Notes under the pieces: model-generated
The model's database searches: none
Told to the model about the DNA's origin: nothing
Seen by the model: the letters and a program-made list of their open reading frames with translations, nothing else
Part shown: positions 62,268-64,000 of the stretch, piece after piece
Numbering within the stretch: the first letter of the stretch is position 1
Layout: each line of letters opens with the position of its first letter
Translations under genes and position numbers: made by a program
NCBI RefSeq assembly: GCF_000024865.1
Contig: NC_013595.1
Location: forward strand, 4,836,001-4,900,000
Origin: Streptosporangium roseum DSM 43021
Lineage (GTDB): Bacteria; Actinomycetota; Actinomycetes; Streptosporangiales; Streptosporangiaceae
DNA length: 64,000 nt
Reading direction: 5' to 3'

Positions 62268-64000
62268 TCCTGCTGGGCCTGCGGCTGTCGCTGCGCGGTG
62301 GCAGGGAGGCGGCGACCAGGCTGGCGCTGATCGTCGCCGGGGTGGCGGTCGGCGTCGTGGTGCTGCTGGCCACGCTGTCGCTCTTCAACGCCTTCCAGGC
62401 CACCAACGACCGCACCTGCTGGGAGTGCACGCGCGGTACGGCGCCCAGCGGCTGGGCCCTCGACACCACCGCCGACGGCGCGCTGTGGAACCTCCACGAG
62501 GACTACTACGCGGGCCAGACGATCAAAAGGCTGGACGTCGCCGCGCTCGGCACCCGGGCACCGGTCATCCCCGGACTGTCCCGCATGCCCGGCCCCGGCC
62601 GGTACTACGCCTCGCCCGCGCTGGCCAGGCTGCTGGACTCGGCGCCGCGCGAGCAGCTCGCCGACCGCTTCCCCGGCACCCGCGCCGGGCTCATCGGCCG
62701 GGCCGCGCTGTCCGGGCCCGACGAACTGGCCATCGTGGTGGGGCGGACGCTGCAGGAGGTCGCCGCCATGCCCGGCGCCCGGCAGGTCGACACGGTCGCC
62801 ACCGAGCCCGCGGTCGACGACAACACCGACCTCTACCAGTTCGGTTTCGGCGTCGCCGCCATCGGGCTGATCGTCCCGCTGCTGGTGCTCGTGGGCACCG
62901 CCACCCGGCTGGCGGCCGCGCGCCGCGAGACGCGGCTGGCGGCGATCCGGCTGGTGGGTGCCACATCCCGGCAGGTCAACGTGCTCGCCGCGGTGGACGC
63001 CGCGCTGGGCGCGCTGCTCGGCGCGCTGGCCGGCCTCGCGCTCTTCCAGGCGGTACGGCCCGCCCTGGCCGGAGTGCGGCTCACCGGCGCCCGCTTCTTC
63101 CCCGAGCTGATCGCCCCACGCCCCTGGCAGTACGCGGCCGTGCTCGCCTGCGTTCCGGTCATCGCGGCGTGCGCCGCCCTGTGGTCGCTGCGCCGGGTGC
63201 GGATCTCCCCCCTCGGCGCGGCCAGGAAGGCCGCGCCGCCCCCGCCGAGGGCGTGGCGGGTGGTCCCGCTGCTGGCCGGGCTGGGGCTGTTCGCGGGCCC
63301 GGTGTACCGAAACGGCAAGGAGCCCGACGCCTTGCTGGCCGGCACGGGACTCGCCCTGATCATGGTCGGGCTGGTCCTGGCCGGGCCCTGGCTGACGATG
63401 CGGGCCGCGCGCCTGGCGGCCCGGCTGACCCGGAGCGCGGCGACGCTGCTGGCTGCGCAGCGGATGGCCGCGGACCCCAAGGCCGCCTTCCGTGCGGTGA
63501 GCGGGCTCGTACTGGCGGTGTTCATCGGCACGGCGATCGCGGGGCTCGTCCCCGCGGTGCTCTCCGGCCAGCAGGCCGTGGCCGGCGGCGAGCTGAACCA
63601 TGTGCTGCGCGCCCAGTTCGCCCGGCCCGGCGTGACGGGGCTGTCCCAGCAGGCGCAGGCGGACCTGCTCGCCCGCCTGCGCGGCTACCCGGGCGTGGAC
63701 GTGCTGCCGATCTACGCCAGGGCGGACCAGGAGGCCTTCCGCATGCCTGCTGACGGACCACCGCCCGCCAGGACCGTCGTCGAATGCGCGAGCCTGGCCC
63801 GCTTCCCCGTGCTCGGGCGGTGCCCGGCGGCCGCGCAGGCCGTGGCGGGCTCCTTCGACCGCCTGGTCAACGCCGACAACCCGCTCACCATCGACAAGAT
63901 CCTTCCACTGGCGGGACCCGCCAGCCACTCTGCCTCCGCCACCGGCCTCGACCTGGAGTCGATCCTGATCAGCACGGCCGACACGGCGGCGGTGGAGCGG
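62264..64000 (+). CDS. FtsX-like ABC transporter permease (3' end off the window)
   Basis: At least 579 residues. N-terminal helix LALIVAGVAVGVVVLLATLS, a large outer loop with CWEC, then three FtsX helices around 205-330 with the cytoplasmic ARRETRLAAIRLVGATSRQV signature, and a second set starting near 400. This is the double-FtsX architecture of BceB- or lipoprotein-exporter-like permeases. The ATG overlaps the ATPase stop. With PadR, the set is a regulated exporter or antimicrobial-resistance pump; substrate unknown. Confidence 0.9.
   Translation, partial: MILLGLRLSLRGGREAATRLALIVAGVAVGVVVLLATLSLFNAFQATNDRTCWECTRGTAPSGWALDTTADGALWNLHEDYYAGQTIKRLDVAALGTRAPVIPGLSRMPGPGRYYASPALARLLDSAPREQLADRFPGTRAGLIGRAALSGPDELAIVVGRTLQEVAAMPGARQVDTVATEPAVDDNTDLYQFGFGVAAIGLIVPLLVLVGTATRLAAARRETRLAAIRLVGATSRQVNVLAAVDAALGALLGALAGLALFQAVRPALAGVRLTGARFFPELIAPRPWQYAAVLACVPVIAACAALWSLRRVRISPLGAARKAAPPPPRAWRVVPLLAGLGLFAGPVYRNGKEPDALLAGTGLALIMVGLVLAGPWLTMRAARLAARLTRSAATLLAAQRMAADPKAAFRAVSGLVLAVFIGTAIAGLVPAVLSGQQAVAGGELNHVLRAQFARPGVTGLSQQAQADLLARLRGYPGVDVLPIYARADQEAFRMPADGPPPARTVVECASLARFPVLGRCPAAAQAVAGSFDRLVNADNPLTIDKILPLAGPASHSASATGLDLESILISTADTAAVER

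Noticed and set aside
61907..63928. 673-codon minus-strand frame
   Set aside because: Antisense to an ATPase and FtsX permease with clear motifs; Gly/Arg/Gln-rich shadow.

Overview
The window is high-GC actinobacterial DNA, about 70% GC with short AT-rich islands. It has GTG/TTG starts, many 1-4 bp stop/start overlaps, leaderless-looking regulator genes and an AfsR/SARP remnant. The gene content suggests Streptosporangiales (Nonomuraea, Streptosporangium or relatives); this is inference, since there is no rRNA or other marker gene.

Layout. 1-4.3 kb: minus-strand operon for a MacB-type tripartite exporter (lipoprotein, adaptor, ATPase, FtsX permease; the permease runs off the left edge). 4.5-8.7 kb: an NmrA-like reductase, two small membrane proteins and a NarL-type histidine kinase/response regulator pair. 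8.8-13.3 kb: a TetR gene divergent from a monooxygenase/ABC-2 exporter/DoxX/TrmO operon, with twin operators between them. 13.8-16.0 kb: the most interesting locus. A cytochrome P450 with a non-canonical I-helix is followed 5 bp later by a 21-codon gene with a near-perfect ribosome binding site, whose product ends in AWHIW. Then come a strong hairpin and a SAM methyltransferase. This looks like a P450-cross-linked RiPP cluster of the atropopeptide/tryptorubin or biarylitide kind, with an unusual gene order and tailoring enzyme.

17-26 kb is a mobile-DNA graveyard: a ureohydrolase with an abnormal C-terminal extension, a complete IS481-type element with a 6-bp target duplication, a 33-bp tandem repeat, a leucine-rich-repeat gene between IS5 remnants, and a broken Tn7-like transposon (tnsA with an in-frame amber codon, tnsB cut by an IS5 remnant). 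26-29 kb: an orphan FxLD-type methyltransferase and a zinc alcohol dehydrogenase. 29.4-37.8 kb: a glycerol catabolic operon (MFS permease, GlpK, GlpD, FAD oxidase, GlpP). Its leader carries a promoter and a classic hairpin plus T-tract terminator, the expected target of the GlpP antiterminator at the operon's end.

38-45.6 kb: IS630 and MazG-like remnants, a MarR/MFS pair, and an amino-acid uptake/deamination cluster (RidA, YheO-type regulator, PLP lyase, dicarboxylate symporter). 45.8-60.2 kb is bounded by two inverted, diverged copies of the same tyrosine-recombinase 3' end. It holds decayed genes (DUF6493, integrase, MFS, AfsR, nitrilase, resolvase, WD40), a secreted C39 peptidase, a 1153-residue kinase/WD40 receptor and a 214-bp MITE-like element with perfect 33-bp termini. 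61-64 kb: a PadR regulator coupled to an ABC ATPase and FtsX permease, cut by the right edge.
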